NCBI GenBank assembly: GCA_947452295.1
Contig: CANGCK010000034.1
Span: 1 to 37,405, forward strand
Direction: 5' to 3'
Origin: Sphingobacteriia bacterium
GTDB taxonomy: Bacteria; Bacteroidota; Bacteroidia; Chitinophagales; Chitinophagaceae
DNA length: 37,405 bases
Each line of letters starts with the position of its first letter. Positions within the stretch are counted from its first letter, which is position 1. The translations under genes were made by a program, and so were the position numbers. The notes under the pieces are model-generated. The model had not been told where the DNA came from and did not search any database. It worked only from the letters and a program-made list of their open reading frames with translations. Shown one piece after another: positions 17,670-26,812 of the stretch.

Positions 17670-18377
17670 TCAGTGACAATCTAATGCAGTATCTCCAGAA
17701 AGATTGATAGATACATAAGGACTAATATAAGGTATATTCAAATTAAGTCCTCTTAATATGAGAAGTGCGCCAATAATTACAGTAATGATTGGCGCTATTT
17801 TTTTAAACTGATTTTTTATAGTAGGTTTCAAAAGACCTGAAATTGCTATAACAGATATCATGGTAGGAATGGTTCCTAGTCCAAAAAAAGTCATAAATAA
17901 TATTGAATTAGTTAAAGTACCTGAAACTAAAGAAGCTGCAACAGCCATATATACTAACCCACAAGGCAACAACCCATTCATTATTCCTGAAAGCCATATC
18001 CAATAAATTTGGTTTTTTGTAACTAAAAATTGTATAACCCTAATTTGATACTTACTTATAGAATTGGGTATTTTAAATTTTAATTGATAAAAAATACGAG
18101 GTACAATTACAGAAAAAACAATGACAACACCAAGTATAAATGACAAAAGTTGAGTTATGCCAAACCAATTGACACTTCTACCTAGAATGCCAACTATAAC
18201 TCCAATTGTAGCGTAAGAAATAACCCTACCCATATTGTATAAAACAACAGCAATCCACTTTGTAAAATTATTGAACTTATTAAAAGGCATTATTAAAACC
18301 AATGGGCCACACATACCTATACAATGTACACTTCCAGCAAATCCCATCATCAAAGCTGAAAAAAGCAATATATTCAT
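17670..18377 (-). CDS. SafE/TauE-like (DsbD-type) membrane protein of the cbb3 locus
   Basis: This polytopic inner-membrane protein has 235 residues and about six helices. The N-terminal HCIGMCGP motif (about 18-25), in GSVHCIGMCGPLV, is characteristic of the SafE/CcdA-related proteins found with cbb3 oxidase genes, where a role in copper delivery or in reductant transfer during assembly has been proposed. A second feature, GIMNGLLPCGLVYMA (about 141-155), carries a further Cys-Gly pair. It is the last gene of the run, 3 bases downstream of fixH. The annotated name sulfite exporter is a family label only. The exact substrate is not known. Confidence 0.8.
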   Translation of the reverse strand: MNILLFSALMMGFAGSVHCIGMCGPLVLIMPFNKFNNFTKWIAVVLYNMGRVISYATIGVIVGILGRSVNWFGITQLLSFILGVVIVFSVIVPRIFYQLKFKIPNSISKYQIRVIQFLVTKNQIYWIWLSGIMNGLLPCGLVYMAVAASLVSGTLTNSILFMTFFGLGTIPTMISVIAISGLLKPTIKNQFKKIAPIITVIIGALLILRGLNLNIPYISPYVSINLSGDTALDCH

Positions 18378-18380
18378 AGA

Positions 18381-18818
18381 TTATTTAATAAATATTGATT
18401 GTTCTGTATAATAAGGTTTTTGTTGAAATTCAAATGAAACTTGCACAATATATTTCCCCCTATCGAATTTACTTTTATCAAAAAAATAATTTCCAGAAAC
18501 GGAAGAAGTTAATTGATAATTTTTATCGGACTTCTGTGATGCAGGATTATAAAATCTAATAGCACCTTTAACTATTGAACTAGAAACAGATGAATCGATG
18601 ATTATCCCAATTATTGCTGAATTAGCAATTACTTTAATTGGATTCATCATTTTATTGGCATTGTTAACCCCTTCTATATGTGTGTTAAAAGATAATTCTT
18701 TATCATAATAATTTTCTTCAACCAATTCAGTGTTTAACATCATACTTCGTATAACAAAATATAATATAAAAATAACTCCTAATATATATGCAATAATAAT
18801 TCTAGTTCCCCAACTCAT
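18381..18818 (-). CDS. fixH: FixH family protein
   Basis: This 145-residue membrane protein has one N-terminal helix (about 6-25) and a periplasmic domain. The segment LVEENYYDKELSFNTHIEGVNNANKM is characteristic of FixH/CcoH. FixH homologues stabilise or help assemble cbb3 oxidase together with the CcoI ATPase. The gene lies between ccoG (11 bases upstream) and the SafE-like gene (3 bases downstream), which supports the call. Confidence 0.87.
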   Translation of the reverse strand: MSWGTRIIIAYILGVIFILYFVIRSMMLNTELVEENYYDKELSFNTHIEGVNNANKMMNPIKVIANSAIIGIIIDSSVSSSIVKGAIRFYNPASQKSDKNYQLTSSVSGNYFFDKSKFDRGKYIVQVSFEFQQKPYYTEQSIFIK

Positions 18819-18829
18819 TTGTTGATTGT

Positions 18830-20215
18830 TTAAAATTCGCTAATAAAGATTGCTTGTTTGGTATCAATAATTTTTTCACCACTCATCAATTTAATCTCAT
18901 ATTTTATTTTTCGTTGATGAACATCTGAAGGTTTTACTTTAATAAAAAAGGTTTCTTCAGCCAATTGACGACCTTTTAAAGAATCTAATGGCAAACCAAT
19001 TCTTTCAATTTTTATTGTAGGGTCGCTAGCTACAATATGATATGCAAGCGTTTGATTACTTTTATTGGTTACTTTAATACGATATAAATTACTAATAGTT
19101 CCATCATTATTTTCTTGAATTGTTTGACCGGGTACTCGTAAAATAGTTGCATCAAAAGTTGTTCTCGTAAGTATGAGTATTGACAACAATACCAGCAATA
19201 TACCCAATACCACGGTATATGATTTTATACGATAGGTGAACTCAAATTTCTTACCTGAAGCAATGTTATTCTCAGAAGCAAATGTTATTAAATCAGGTTC
19301 TCCTCCTACTTTATTCATCATCATATTACAAGCATCAATACATGCTGTACAGTTGATACATTCTAATTGAGTACCATTTCTAATGTCAATGTTTGTTGGG
19401 CATACATTGACACACATTCCACAATCTATACAATCACCACTTTTCTCTATCAACTTTTTCTTATTCCTAGGTTCACCTCTTAAATAATTATAAGCTACAA
19501 TAATGGTATTTTTATCTAGTAATACACCTTGCAATCTTCCATAAGGGCAAACTACAGTACAAACAATTTCACGAACAAAAGCATACACAGCATAAAATAA
19601 CATGGTAAAAAACAAAATGGCAATAAATCCTACTATATGATCACTTATTGGTTCTTTAACTATTTTAATTAATCCTTCTATGCCTATGATATATGATAAA
19701 AATATATTCGAAATGATAAACGATAGTATAAGAAAAATAATATGTTTAATAAATTTACGAATATACAAATCAGTTGTCCAATCCTTACTATTGTTTAACT
19801 TCTGCTTATTTCCATCCCCTTCTATTAAATATTCAAGTTTTCTAAAAACCATTTCCATAAATATGGTTTGAGGACAAATCCATCCACAAAAAAAACGGCC
19901 ATAAATCAATGTAAATATTATAACAAATAAAATGGCAATGAGCATTCCAATCCCAAAAATTACAAAATCCTGCGGAGTGAATAAAGAACCAAAGAAAATA
20001 AATTCACCTTCCGGGAAATTAAATAAGAAAGATGGATTCCCATTTATTTTTATAAAGGGAAGAGAAACGAATAATAAAAGATAAAAATAACTCAGCCAAG
20101 TTCTATATTGATAAAATTTTCCTTTGGGCTGCAGTGCATATATCCAATTTCTCTTCCCTTCTTTATTGATGGTAGAGTGCCTATTCCTGAATTCTTCATT
20201 ACCTTGCTCACTCAT
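18830..20215 (-). CDS. ccoG: Cytochrome c oxidase accessory protein CcoG (FixG/RdxA family)
   Basis: This 461-residue membrane iron-sulfur protein is required for cbb3 oxidase maturation; CcoG homologues act as cupric reductases in the assembly pathway. It contains several transmembrane helices in the first 220 residues and the FCGWICPQT segment (about 108-116). Two ferredoxin-type clusters follow: Cys262, 265, 268, 272 and Cys286, 289, 292, 296. After a later helix (about 330-350) there is a periplasmic immunoglobulin-like domain in the last 110 residues. It is 11 bases downstream of ccoP. All eight cluster cysteines are present. Confidence 0.94.
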   Translation of the reverse strand: MSEQGNEEFRNRHSTINKEGKRNWIYALQPKGKFYQYRTWLSYFYLLLFVSLPFIKINGNPSFLFNFPEGEFIFFGSLFTPQDFVIFGIGMLIAILFVIIFTLIYGRFFCGWICPQTIFMEMVFRKLEYLIEGDGNKQKLNNSKDWTTDLYIRKFIKHIIFLILSFIISNIFLSYIIGIEGLIKIVKEPISDHIVGFIAILFFTMLFYAVYAFVREIVCTVVCPYGRLQGVLLDKNTIIVAYNYLRGEPRNKKKLIEKSGDCIDCGMCVNVCPTNIDIRNGTQLECINCTACIDACNMMMNKVGGEPDLITFASENNIASGKKFEFTYRIKSYTVVLGILLVLLSILILTRTTFDATILRVPGQTIQENNDGTISNLYRIKVTNKSNQTLAYHIVASDPTIKIERIGLPLDSLKGRQLAEETFFIKVKPSDVHQRKIKYEIKLMSGEKIIDTKQAIFISEF

Positions 20216-20226
20216 GTTGTACTAAA

Positions 20227-21447
20227 TTATTTTGTTTTCAATATGATTGAATCTACTTTAACAGATTGAATTACTGAAACAGTTGAATCAACAAACAATA
20301 CTCCTTGCTTTTCTTTTGCTGGAGTAGGATTTGTACCTTGTAAGGATTTCACAAAATTAGCCAATTGTGCAATTTGTTTAGGCGAGTAATCATCTTTCCA
20401 TGATTTCATACCTTTTTCTGGCCAACCATATTTAATTGTATAAAAAATTGATTTAACATCGCCTTTATGTAACCAATATTCATCGGTAAGATTTGGACCA
20501 ATACCAGGTGCCCCATTTACGATAGCACTTCCATTTTCAGCATGACAAGTAGCACATGCACCAGGTTTAACAAAAAGTGCTCTTCCTGCTGCAATATCAT
20601 CTGCTCCTAAAAGTGTAACAGTTTTTTCATCTACATTATTGGCAGAATTTTGTAGAAAAGTAGCTTGTTTAACTGCCGCTAATTCTTGTTCAATTTGCAA
20701 CTCTTTTTGTTGAAGAGGCCGAGTAGCAGAAATGTGGTACACATACAAATAAATAACACCAAAAACAATAGTGAATGCAAATGCATATTTCCACCAAATA
20801 GGGATATCATTGTCTAATTCTTTGATTCCATCATAATTATGTCCAAGATCGAGCTTAATAATATCTTCTTGTGTATTATTATTGTATAACTTATCAAACC
20901 AAGAAATTTTAGTTACTTTAGCTAATTCTGTTTTAGTATCGGATTCCGCTTTCAAAAATTTCCTTATTCCTAAAGCAAAATAAAAAATTACAAATAATTC
21001 TACAACTAATACAATACCTATAATATACATTACTGTTTCAGATACTACTGTATTGCTAGTAACACTTGAGGAAGCAGCAGTTTGTGCATTTACTACATTA
21101 GCGCTAGTTAATAGAAAAGCGATTAATACTATTTTATTGAAAATTCCTTTTTGTTTTTGATCTGCAATTTTATTACGTATTGCCATAAGAAATACATTAC
21201 CTAAAACAAATATAACAGCAGCTAACAATACAGTAACCAACAATAGTGTATACGCAAACACACTATCGTAAAATACATCGGGTGTTTTTTGTTGATCTGA
21301 ATCAGAAGTAACTGTAGCCTGAGCGAATGTTACACTTGTATTTATAATAACACAAATTAATAAAGTCAAAATTTTCAAGGATCTAACTTTTATTTGTTGA
21401 AGATTTATTTTAAAGTACATTATCATATTAAATAATTTTTCAGTCAT
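20227..21447 (-). CDS. ccoP: cbb3-type cytochrome c oxidase subunit III (CcoP), mono-haem
   Basis: This membrane-bound c-type cytochrome of the cbb3 oxidase has 406 residues. A signal-like helix (about 24-42, ending TFAQ), a helix (65-87), a second signal-like segment (104-122, ending VNAQ) and another helix (139-160) precede the CcoP N-terminal helix IPIWWKYAFAFTIVFGVIY (about 215-233). The cytochrome domain has a single CATCH haem site (Cys298, Cys301, His302) and GMKSW as a likely Met axial ligand. Proteobacterial CcoP has two CXXCH motifs; only one is present here. The extended N-terminus looks like a duplicated signal-plus-helix unit. Its ATG overlaps the end of the ccoQ-like gene by 8 bases, which suggests translational coupling. 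Confidence 0.92.
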   Translation of the reverse strand: MTEKLFNMIMYFKINLQQIKVRSLKILTLLICVIINTSVTFAQATVTSDSDQQKTPDVFYDSVFAYTLLLVTVLLAAVIFVLGNVFLMAIRNKIADQKQKGIFNKIVLIAFLLTSANVVNAQTAASSSVTSNTVVSETVMYIIGIVLVVELFVIFYFALGIRKFLKAESDTKTELAKVTKISWFDKLYNNNTQEDIIKLDLGHNYDGIKELDNDIPIWWKYAFAFTIVFGVIYLYVYHISATRPLQQKELQIEQELAAVKQATFLQNSANNVDEKTVTLLGADDIAAGRALFVKPGACATCHAENGSAIVNGAPGIGPNLTDEYWLHKGDVKSIFYTIKYGWPEKGMKSWKDDYSPKQIAQLANFVKSLQGTNPTPAKEKQGVLFVDSTVSVIQSVKVDSIILKTK

Positions 21448-21601
21448 TAATTGGAATATTGCTTCTTTCTTTCATAGAAGCCTTTGAAGCACTAAATACA
21501 TACCAGGTTACCACTGCAAAAAATACGGTAAAAATCAGCAATGAAACCAATGGGTAAATACTTACGTGATCAATGCTAGTTAAATAATTTTTAAATTTCA
21601 T
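21440..21601 (-). CDS. ccoQ: CcoQ-like small membrane protein (53 aa)
   Basis: This short gene reads MKFKNYLTSIDHVSIYPL and then one hydrophobic helix (about 15-37), ending in a short polar tail. Size, topology and position between ccoNO and ccoP match CcoQ/FixQ, which stabilises cbb3 oxidase. It starts 9 bases after the ccoNO stop. Its last 8 bases (ATGACTGA) contain the ccoP start codon. Sequence conservation in CcoQ is weak, so the name rests mostly on context. Confidence 0.8.
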   Translation of the reverse strand: MKFKNYLTSIDHVSIYPLVSLLIFTVFFAVVTWYVFSASKASMKERSNIPIND

Positions 21602-21610
21602 ACAATAGTA

Positions 21611-23746
21611 TTAATGTAAGTTTTTAACTTCTTTTTCTGGTGCTTTTTTAAGATCTGTACCAATTCGTTGTAAATAAGCAATAACAGCAATGATTTCTTT
21701 TTTACTGTCTGCCTTTATTTTATTCATTTTCAAATCTGCAGTAATTGCATCTGCTTGCATCCTTAAGTCGTTATTTGCGTTATCTGCAAATCCTTCCTCA
21801 TAGGGTACACCCAAAGTTTGCATAGCTTTTATTTTTGCAGGAGTTGTTGAAATATCTAAATCATCCTCAATCAACCAAGGATATGCTGGCATAATACTAC
21901 CTTGCGAAATTTCTTCAGGTGCATACAAGTGTCTATAATGCCAACTATTCGGATATTTACCACCTTCACGAGCTAAATCAGGGCCTGTTCTCTTACTACC
22001 CCATTGAAATGGATGATCATAAACAAACTCACCAGACTTTGAATAATCACCGTAACGAGCTACTTCATCTCTAAACGGACGAACCATTTGAGAGTGGCAA
22101 GTATAACAGCCCTCACGAATATAAATATCTCTTCCTTGCAATTCTAATGGTGTATATGGTTTAACCGTACTAATTGTTGGAATGTTTTCTTTAACCAAAA
22201 AAGTAGGAATTAACTCTATTGCACCACCAACTGAAACAACAATTAAACTCATCACCAACATTTGAACAGGCCTGCGTTCTATGATTGAATGCCAAAAAGA
22301 TTTCCCTTCGGGAAGTGGGATTGACTTTAAAGATGGAGCTTCAGCTTCTTCAGATTTTACCAATGAACCACGCTTAATAGTTTTTACAATATTTACAACC
22401 ATTAATATAACTCCACCCAAATAAACTGTACCACCTAATCCACGTAAAATATACATTGGAATAATACGAGTAACAGTTTCTAAAAATTGATATTTCAATT
22501 GACCTTCAGCAGTAAATTCTTTCCACATTAATGCTTGAGAAAAAGCAGCCCAATACATAGGGATTGCATACAATAAAATACCAATGGTACCTATTAAAAA
22601 GTGTGTATTTGCCCATTTTTTAGAATACAATGTAGTGTTAAATAACCTTGGCACTAACCAATATAATATACCAAAAGTGAGAAACCCGTTCCAGCCTAAA
22701 GCACCAACATGAACATGAGCTACTATCCAATCAGTATAGTGTGCAATTGCATTAACATTTTTTAAAGAGAGCATAGGACCTTCAAAAGTACTCATACCAT
22801 AACAGGTAAGCGCCACAACAAACATTTTTAAGATAGGATCTTCTTTAACTTTATCCCATGCTCCTCTTAAGGTAAAGAGTCCATTTAGCATCCCTCCCCA
22901 ACTAGGCAATATCAACATAATACTGAATACAACTCCTAATGACTGAGCCCAATCTGGAAGTGCCGTATACAGTAGATGGTGGGGGCCTGCCCATATATAA
23001 ATAAATATAAGTGCCCAAAAGTGAATAATACTCCAACGATAAGAATAAACAGGTCTATTTGCAGCTTTAGGTACAAAATAGTACATCAACCCTAAATATG
23101 GAGTAGTAAGAAAAAAAGCAACTGCATTATGTCCATACCACCATTGCACCAATGCATCTTGAACACCGGCATATAAACTATAACTATGAGTTAAAGAAGT
23201 GGGTATTGCAAATGAGTTAACAATATGTAATAAAGCCACTGTAACCCAAGTTCCTATTAAAAACCATATAGCCACATATAAATGTCTTTCTCTTCTGGTT
23301 AATATTGTACCGAACATATTAATTCCAAATACTACCCAAATAAGAGCAACAGCAATATCTATAGGCCATATTAATTCAGCATATTCCTTTCCTTCAGTTA
23401 AACCCAACGGCAATGTTATTGCAGCCGACACAATAATTAATTGCCATCCCCAAAAATGAATATTACTGAGTAATTTACTCCACATACTTGCTTTTAGCAA
23501 GCGAGGTAACATATAATATGTACCAGTAAAAATTCCATTCCCTACAAATGCAAAAATCACAGCATTAGTATGAAGTGGCCTTAGTCTTCCAAATGAAATG
23601 AATGAAATCCCAAAATTAAGTTGCGGAAAAGCAAGCTGAAAGGCGATAATTACTCCTACCAACATGCCAACTACAGACCATAAAATGGTTGCATAAGCAA
23701 AGTTTCGGACAATTTTGTTGTCATAATTGAATTTTTCTAACTGCAT
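21611..23746 (-). CDS. ccoNO: cbb3-type cytochrome c oxidase, CcoN-CcoO fusion
   Basis: This 711-residue fusion holds the catalytic subunit I and the mono-haem subunit II of cbb3 oxidase. Residues 1 to about 475 form the CcoN part, a 12-helix haem-copper oxidase: LRPLHTNAVIF carries an early haem-ligand His, VQWWYGHNAVAFFLT holds the CuB-region His, and AHVHVGALGWNGF the later haem ligands. A linker leads to the CcoO helix (about 490-515, RPVQMLVMSLIVVSVGG) and the periplasmic haem c domain with CYTCH (Cys547, Cys550, His551) and SQMVRPFRDEVARYG. Such fusions are known in Bacteroidetes. No frameshift is needed to join the halves. It starts 5 bases after the ccoS stop. Confidence 0.96.
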   Translation of the reverse strand: MQLEKFNYDNKIVRNFAYATILWSVVGMLVGVIIAFQLAFPQLNFGISFISFGRLRPLHTNAVIFAFVGNGIFTGTYYMLPRLLKASMWSKLLSNIHFWGWQLIIVSAAITLPLGLTEGKEYAELIWPIDIAVALIWVVFGINMFGTILTRRERHLYVAIWFLIGTWVTVALLHIVNSFAIPTSLTHSYSLYAGVQDALVQWWYGHNAVAFFLTTPYLGLMYYFVPKAANRPVYSYRWSIIHFWALIFIYIWAGPHHLLYTALPDWAQSLGVVFSIMLILPSWGGMLNGLFTLRGAWDKVKEDPILKMFVVALTCYGMSTFEGPMLSLKNVNAIAHYTDWIVAHVHVGALGWNGFLTFGILYWLVPRLFNTTLYSKKWANTHFLIGTIGILLYAIPMYWAAFSQALMWKEFTAEGQLKYQFLETVTRIIPMYILRGLGGTVYLGGVILMVVNIVKTIKRGSLVKSEEAEAPSLKSIPLPEGKSFWHSIIERRPVQMLVMSLIVVSVGGAIELIPTFLVKENIPTISTVKPYTPLELQGRDIYIREGCYTCHSQMVRPFRDEVARYGDYSKSGEFVYDHPFQWGSKRTGPDLAREGGKYPNSWHYRHLYAPEEISQGSIMPAYPWLIEDDLDISTTPAKIKAMQTLGVPYEEGFADNANNDLRMQADAITADLKMNKIKADSKKEIIAVIAYLQRIGTDLKKAPEKEVKNLH

Positions 23747-23751
23747 AATTA

Positions 23752-23910
23752 TTATTTTTTCTGTTCTTGTTTTTTATTGTCGAATAATATTTTATTAGCT
23801 GGCGAAAATGTATCATCAAACTGTCCTGTTTGTGCTCCCCAAATAAACGCAACTAAAAAACATATAGCTACTGTTAAACTCACTGCAAGTAATAGTATAA
23901 TAACTTTCAT
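23752..23910 (-). CDS. ccoS: cbb3-type oxidase assembly protein CcoS (52 aa)
   Basis: This 52-residue protein begins MKVIILLLAVSLTVAICF and consists of one transmembrane helix (about 2-24) followed by WGAQTGQFDDTFSPANKILFD. The W, GQFDD and P...ILFD pattern is diagnostic for CcoS, which is needed to insert the haem and copper cofactors into CcoN. It lies 5 bases upstream of ccoNO and follows a 102-base gap after the DUF2892-like gene, where an oxidase promoter could sit. Confidence 0.93.
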   Translation of the reverse strand: MKVIILLLAVSLTVAICFLVAFIWGAQTGQFDDTFSPANKILFDNKKQEQKK

Positions 23911-24012
23911 CTGTGCTTTTATTTTTGTTATTTAATTAGTCAGAATATAATTTCCAAAAAATCGAACATTATTTTTGACATATTATGTTATCAATTATTT
24001 TATAGATTGCTT

Positions 24013-24279
24013 TTAATGTTTATATTTTTTTTGATGATGAACTCTTGTATGTATTTTAGTTTGATGCGTTGCAAGATTTTTTTTAGATTTAGATGAAAAT
24101 CCAAATGGAAAATATATTGGACAAAAGCTAATAATACTCGTAAATATTAAAAGACAAGCTATAACTAATAAATAAATTCCAATAGTTCCATCAATAAATT
24201 TTGTCAAATACATTACTGCAATTATTATTGCAAATAACACCCTAATAACTTTATCTAATTGTCCGATATTTTTTTTCAT
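24013..24279 (-). CDS. Small membrane protein, DUF2892/YgaP-like transmembrane domain
   Basis: This 88-residue protein has two hydrophobic helices (about 11-28 and 33-52) and the N-terminal MKKNIGQLDKVIRVLFAI text typical of DUF2892 proteins, followed by a basic tail rich in His and Lys. The function of the family is not established. It sits between ccoI and ccoS on the same strand, with 91-base and 102-base gaps, so it may or may not be in the same transcript. A metal-related role suggested by the His-rich tail is speculation. Confidence 0.75.
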   Translation of the reverse strand: MKKNIGQLDKVIRVLFAIIIAVMYLTKFIDGTIGIYLLVIACLLIFTSIISFCPIYFPFGFSSKSKKNLATHQTKIHTRVHHQKKYKH

Positions 24280-24370
24280 TTATTTTGATTATTATTTTTT
24301 AGTTAAACCCAACAAAAATTATTTTGAATGGAAGCAACTTTTCATCATGGTTTATTATATAAATTACACT

Positions 24371-26782
24371 TTAAATATTTTTTTTAAAACATTGTTTATC
24401 AATAAAAATAGAGCCAATTAGTGTAGTCGCAACAATACTAATTGTACTTAATGGCATTAAAACGGCAGCTACTAATGGAGACATTTGAGCAGTTACTGAA
24501 AAATAAATACCCAAAACATTGTAAATCAAAGAAATAATAAAAGTAAGGGTAATTAATTTTTTTGATTGCTTTGCTGCAATAATGTAATTATTAAAAAAAG
24601 GTAGTTTACTAGCCAACATAATTGCATCACTAGCAGGAGAAAATTGAATAGTATTGTCTACAACAGCAATACCAATATTGCATTTACTTAATGCACCTGC
24701 GTCATTTAGTCCATCTCCAACCATCATCACAATTGATCGTTTTTTTTGAAGGGAAGCTATGTAATCTAACTTATCTTGTGGCGATTGTTTAAAACAATAT
24801 TGAATATTCCGCTTAAAAAGACCTGAGAGATAACCCTCGGATCTATTATTATCTCCACTTAAAATTGATACAGGGAAAGGCAAATTATGAATCATTGTAT
24901 CTACATCTTCGCGAATTAAATTACTTACCTTAAATCTACCTAATACTTTGTCATTCATAGAAATCCACACCTCGCAATCACTATTTATTTCAGCGTTATT
25001 GCCAACAAACTTTGAAGATCCTGCTTTATAATGCATATCATTTTCCCATGCTTCAATTCCCTTGCCCACCAACTCCTTAACATTTTCAAGTGCATACACA
25101 CTTCCTACATTTAGTGATTGAACTATACTTTTACTTAATGGGTGAAGTGATTGAGAAAACATTGAAGCAAAAACTAGTTCAGTATTTTTCTTTAATGTAA
25201 TTCCTTCATATTGAACAGATGAAATATTGGGATATGTTAATGTTCCCGTTTTATCGAAAACAATATGATTAACAAATGGAATAGTTTGTAGTATATTAGC
25301 ATTTTTAAGGTATAATCCATTGTTACTAAAAATGTTCATTAAAAATCCTTGTGTGAAAGTTGTAGTTAATAAAAGTGCACATGGGCAAGCTACAATAAGC
25401 ACTGCGGTCATAGCATTCCAAGCATTATTTGAATCCACCAACATCCAATATACAAAAGCAGTAAATGCTATTAACATTACTACCAATGCAAAATAATTAC
25501 TGATGATACCTGTAAATGAATAAGATTTTTTTTCTTCTTTTTTAAATGTGTCGTTATTCCATAATCGAGTAAAATTACTTTGAGAGAATGGCTGAATAAC
25601 CAGTATATCAATATTTCCATTAGTTTGTCGTCCGCCGGCATATACAATATCTCCTATTTTCACCTTAGCAATTTCATTTTCACCAGTTACAAAGCTATAA
25701 TCTATATCAGCTTTACCTTGCAAAACAATACCATCAACTGGTATCACTTCATTATTTCGAATTCGTATATTATCATCAATTTGAATATCATTTACTGGCA
25801 AATACTGTTCACCATTCGATTCAATAATTTTACAAACAGCTATAGGAAAATAAGAAGTATAATCTCTATGAAATTTTAAATCCGCAAATGTTTTGGTCTG
25901 AAAAGCTCTTCCCAATAACATAAAAAATATAATACCTGTCATGCTATCTAAATAACCGCCGCCTGTTTGAAATGCAATTTCATCAATACTTCTAGAAAAA
26001 GTAACAATCAAAGCCAATGCAATTGGTGCATCAATATTTAGCATTTTTTGTTTGAATCCGTACCAAGAGTTTACAAAAAATTCTGTTCCACTATAAAAAA
26101 ACACCGGCAATGACAAAAATAAGTTTAACCATCTAAATACACTTACCGACAACCCATCTTTTGCCATTGAATTGAGCCCTAAATACTCAGGAAAACTCAA
26201 CATCATTATATTGGCAAAACAGAAGCCAGCAACACCAATTTTAATAAGCGCTTTTCGTGAAAGAACTTTGTGTTTTTTTGTAATATTGGAATCTACATCT
26301 AAAGAAATATGTGGCTCATAACCAATTGAAGCCAACAACTCTGCAAGTTCGCGAACACTAATATTAAATTGATTAAAATGAATGACAACTTCTTTGTCAG
26401 GAAAATTTACTGAAGAAGAAAAAATAGCCTCATTAATTTTATATAAATTTTCTAATAACCACAAACAAGAACTGCAATGTATTTGTGGCAAATAAAATCT
26501 CACCGCTGTTTGTTGCTGATTAGCAAAAGTGATGAATTTAGCTGCCAAAACAGGGTTATCTAGAAAAGCAAATTTTTTTGCATCTCGTTCATTTTTTACT
26601 TTTACTCCTGCAGCATCATTGAAATTGTAATATTCACATAATGAATTTTTGTTCAGGATTTGATAAACAGTTTTACATCCTGAACAGCAAAATTTCTTAT
26701 CATCAAATAACAATTGACTATAGTCGTCGCACGAATCACCGCAATGAAAACAAGAAGCTATATTTATTATTGATTGATTCAT
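24371..26782 (-). CDS. ccoI: Copper-translocating P-type ATPase CcoI/FixI
   Basis: This 803-residue inner-membrane pump exports copper toward the periplasm for cbb3 oxidase assembly. The N-terminus has a cysteine-rich segment (CFHCGDSC at 11-18, CCSGC at 32-36) characteristic of the FixI/CcoI subgroup and an HMA domain with HCSSC (Cys103, Cys106). The transmembrane ion motif is CPC in VACPCALLL (about 468). The phosphorylation site is DKTGTLT (about 508), HP in SLHPLSKS follows, and the hinge is MVGDGLNDAG (about 687-696). The TGE motif is present as FVTGENE. It lies 30 bases downstream of the hemerythrin-like gene and is probably co-transcribed with it. Confidence 0.94.
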   Translation of the reverse strand: MNQSIINIASCFHCGDSCDDYSQLLFDDKKFCCSGCKTVYQILNKNSLCEYYNFNDAAGVKVKNERDAKKFAFLDNPVLAAKFITFANQQQTAVRFYLPQIHCSSCLWLLENLYKINEAIFSSSVNFPDKEVVIHFNQFNISVRELAELLASIGYEPHISLDVDSNITKKHKVLSRKALIKIGVAGFCFANIMMLSFPEYLGLNSMAKDGLSVSVFRWLNLFLSLPVFFYSGTEFFVNSWYGFKQKMLNIDAPIALALIVTFSRSIDEIAFQTGGGYLDSMTGIIFFMLLGRAFQTKTFADLKFHRDYTSYFPIAVCKIIESNGEQYLPVNDIQIDDNIRIRNNEVIPVDGIVLQGKADIDYSFVTGENEIAKVKIGDIVYAGGRQTNGNIDILVIQPFSQSNFTRLWNNDTFKKEEKKSYSFTGIISNYFALVVMLIAFTAFVYWMLVDSNNAWNAMTAVLIVACPCALLLTTTFTQGFLMNIFSNNGLYLKNANILQTIPFVNHIVFDKTGTLTYPNISSVQYEGITLKKNTELVFASMFSQSLHPLSKSIVQSLNVGSVYALENVKELVGKGIEAWENDMHYKAGSSKFVGNNAEINSDCEVWISMNDKVLGRFKVSNLIREDVDTMIHNLPFPVSILSGDNNRSEGYLSGLFKRNIQYCFKQSPQDKLDYIASLQKKRSIVMMVGDGLNDAGALSKCNIGIAVVDNTIQFSPASDAIMLASKLPFFNNYIIAAKQSKKLITLTFIISLIYNVLGIYFSVTAQMSPLVAAVLMPLSTISIVATTLIGSIFIDKQCFKKNI

Positions 26783-26812
26783 AATGGGAGGATAACAATA
26801 TTTGAGTTAAAA

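Noticed and set aside
23960..23992. TTGAC...ATCAA partial inverted repeat upstream of ccoS as an FNR box
   Set aside because: Half-site spacing is wrong for FNR/CRP (20 rather than 14 bases) and the arms do not match well.
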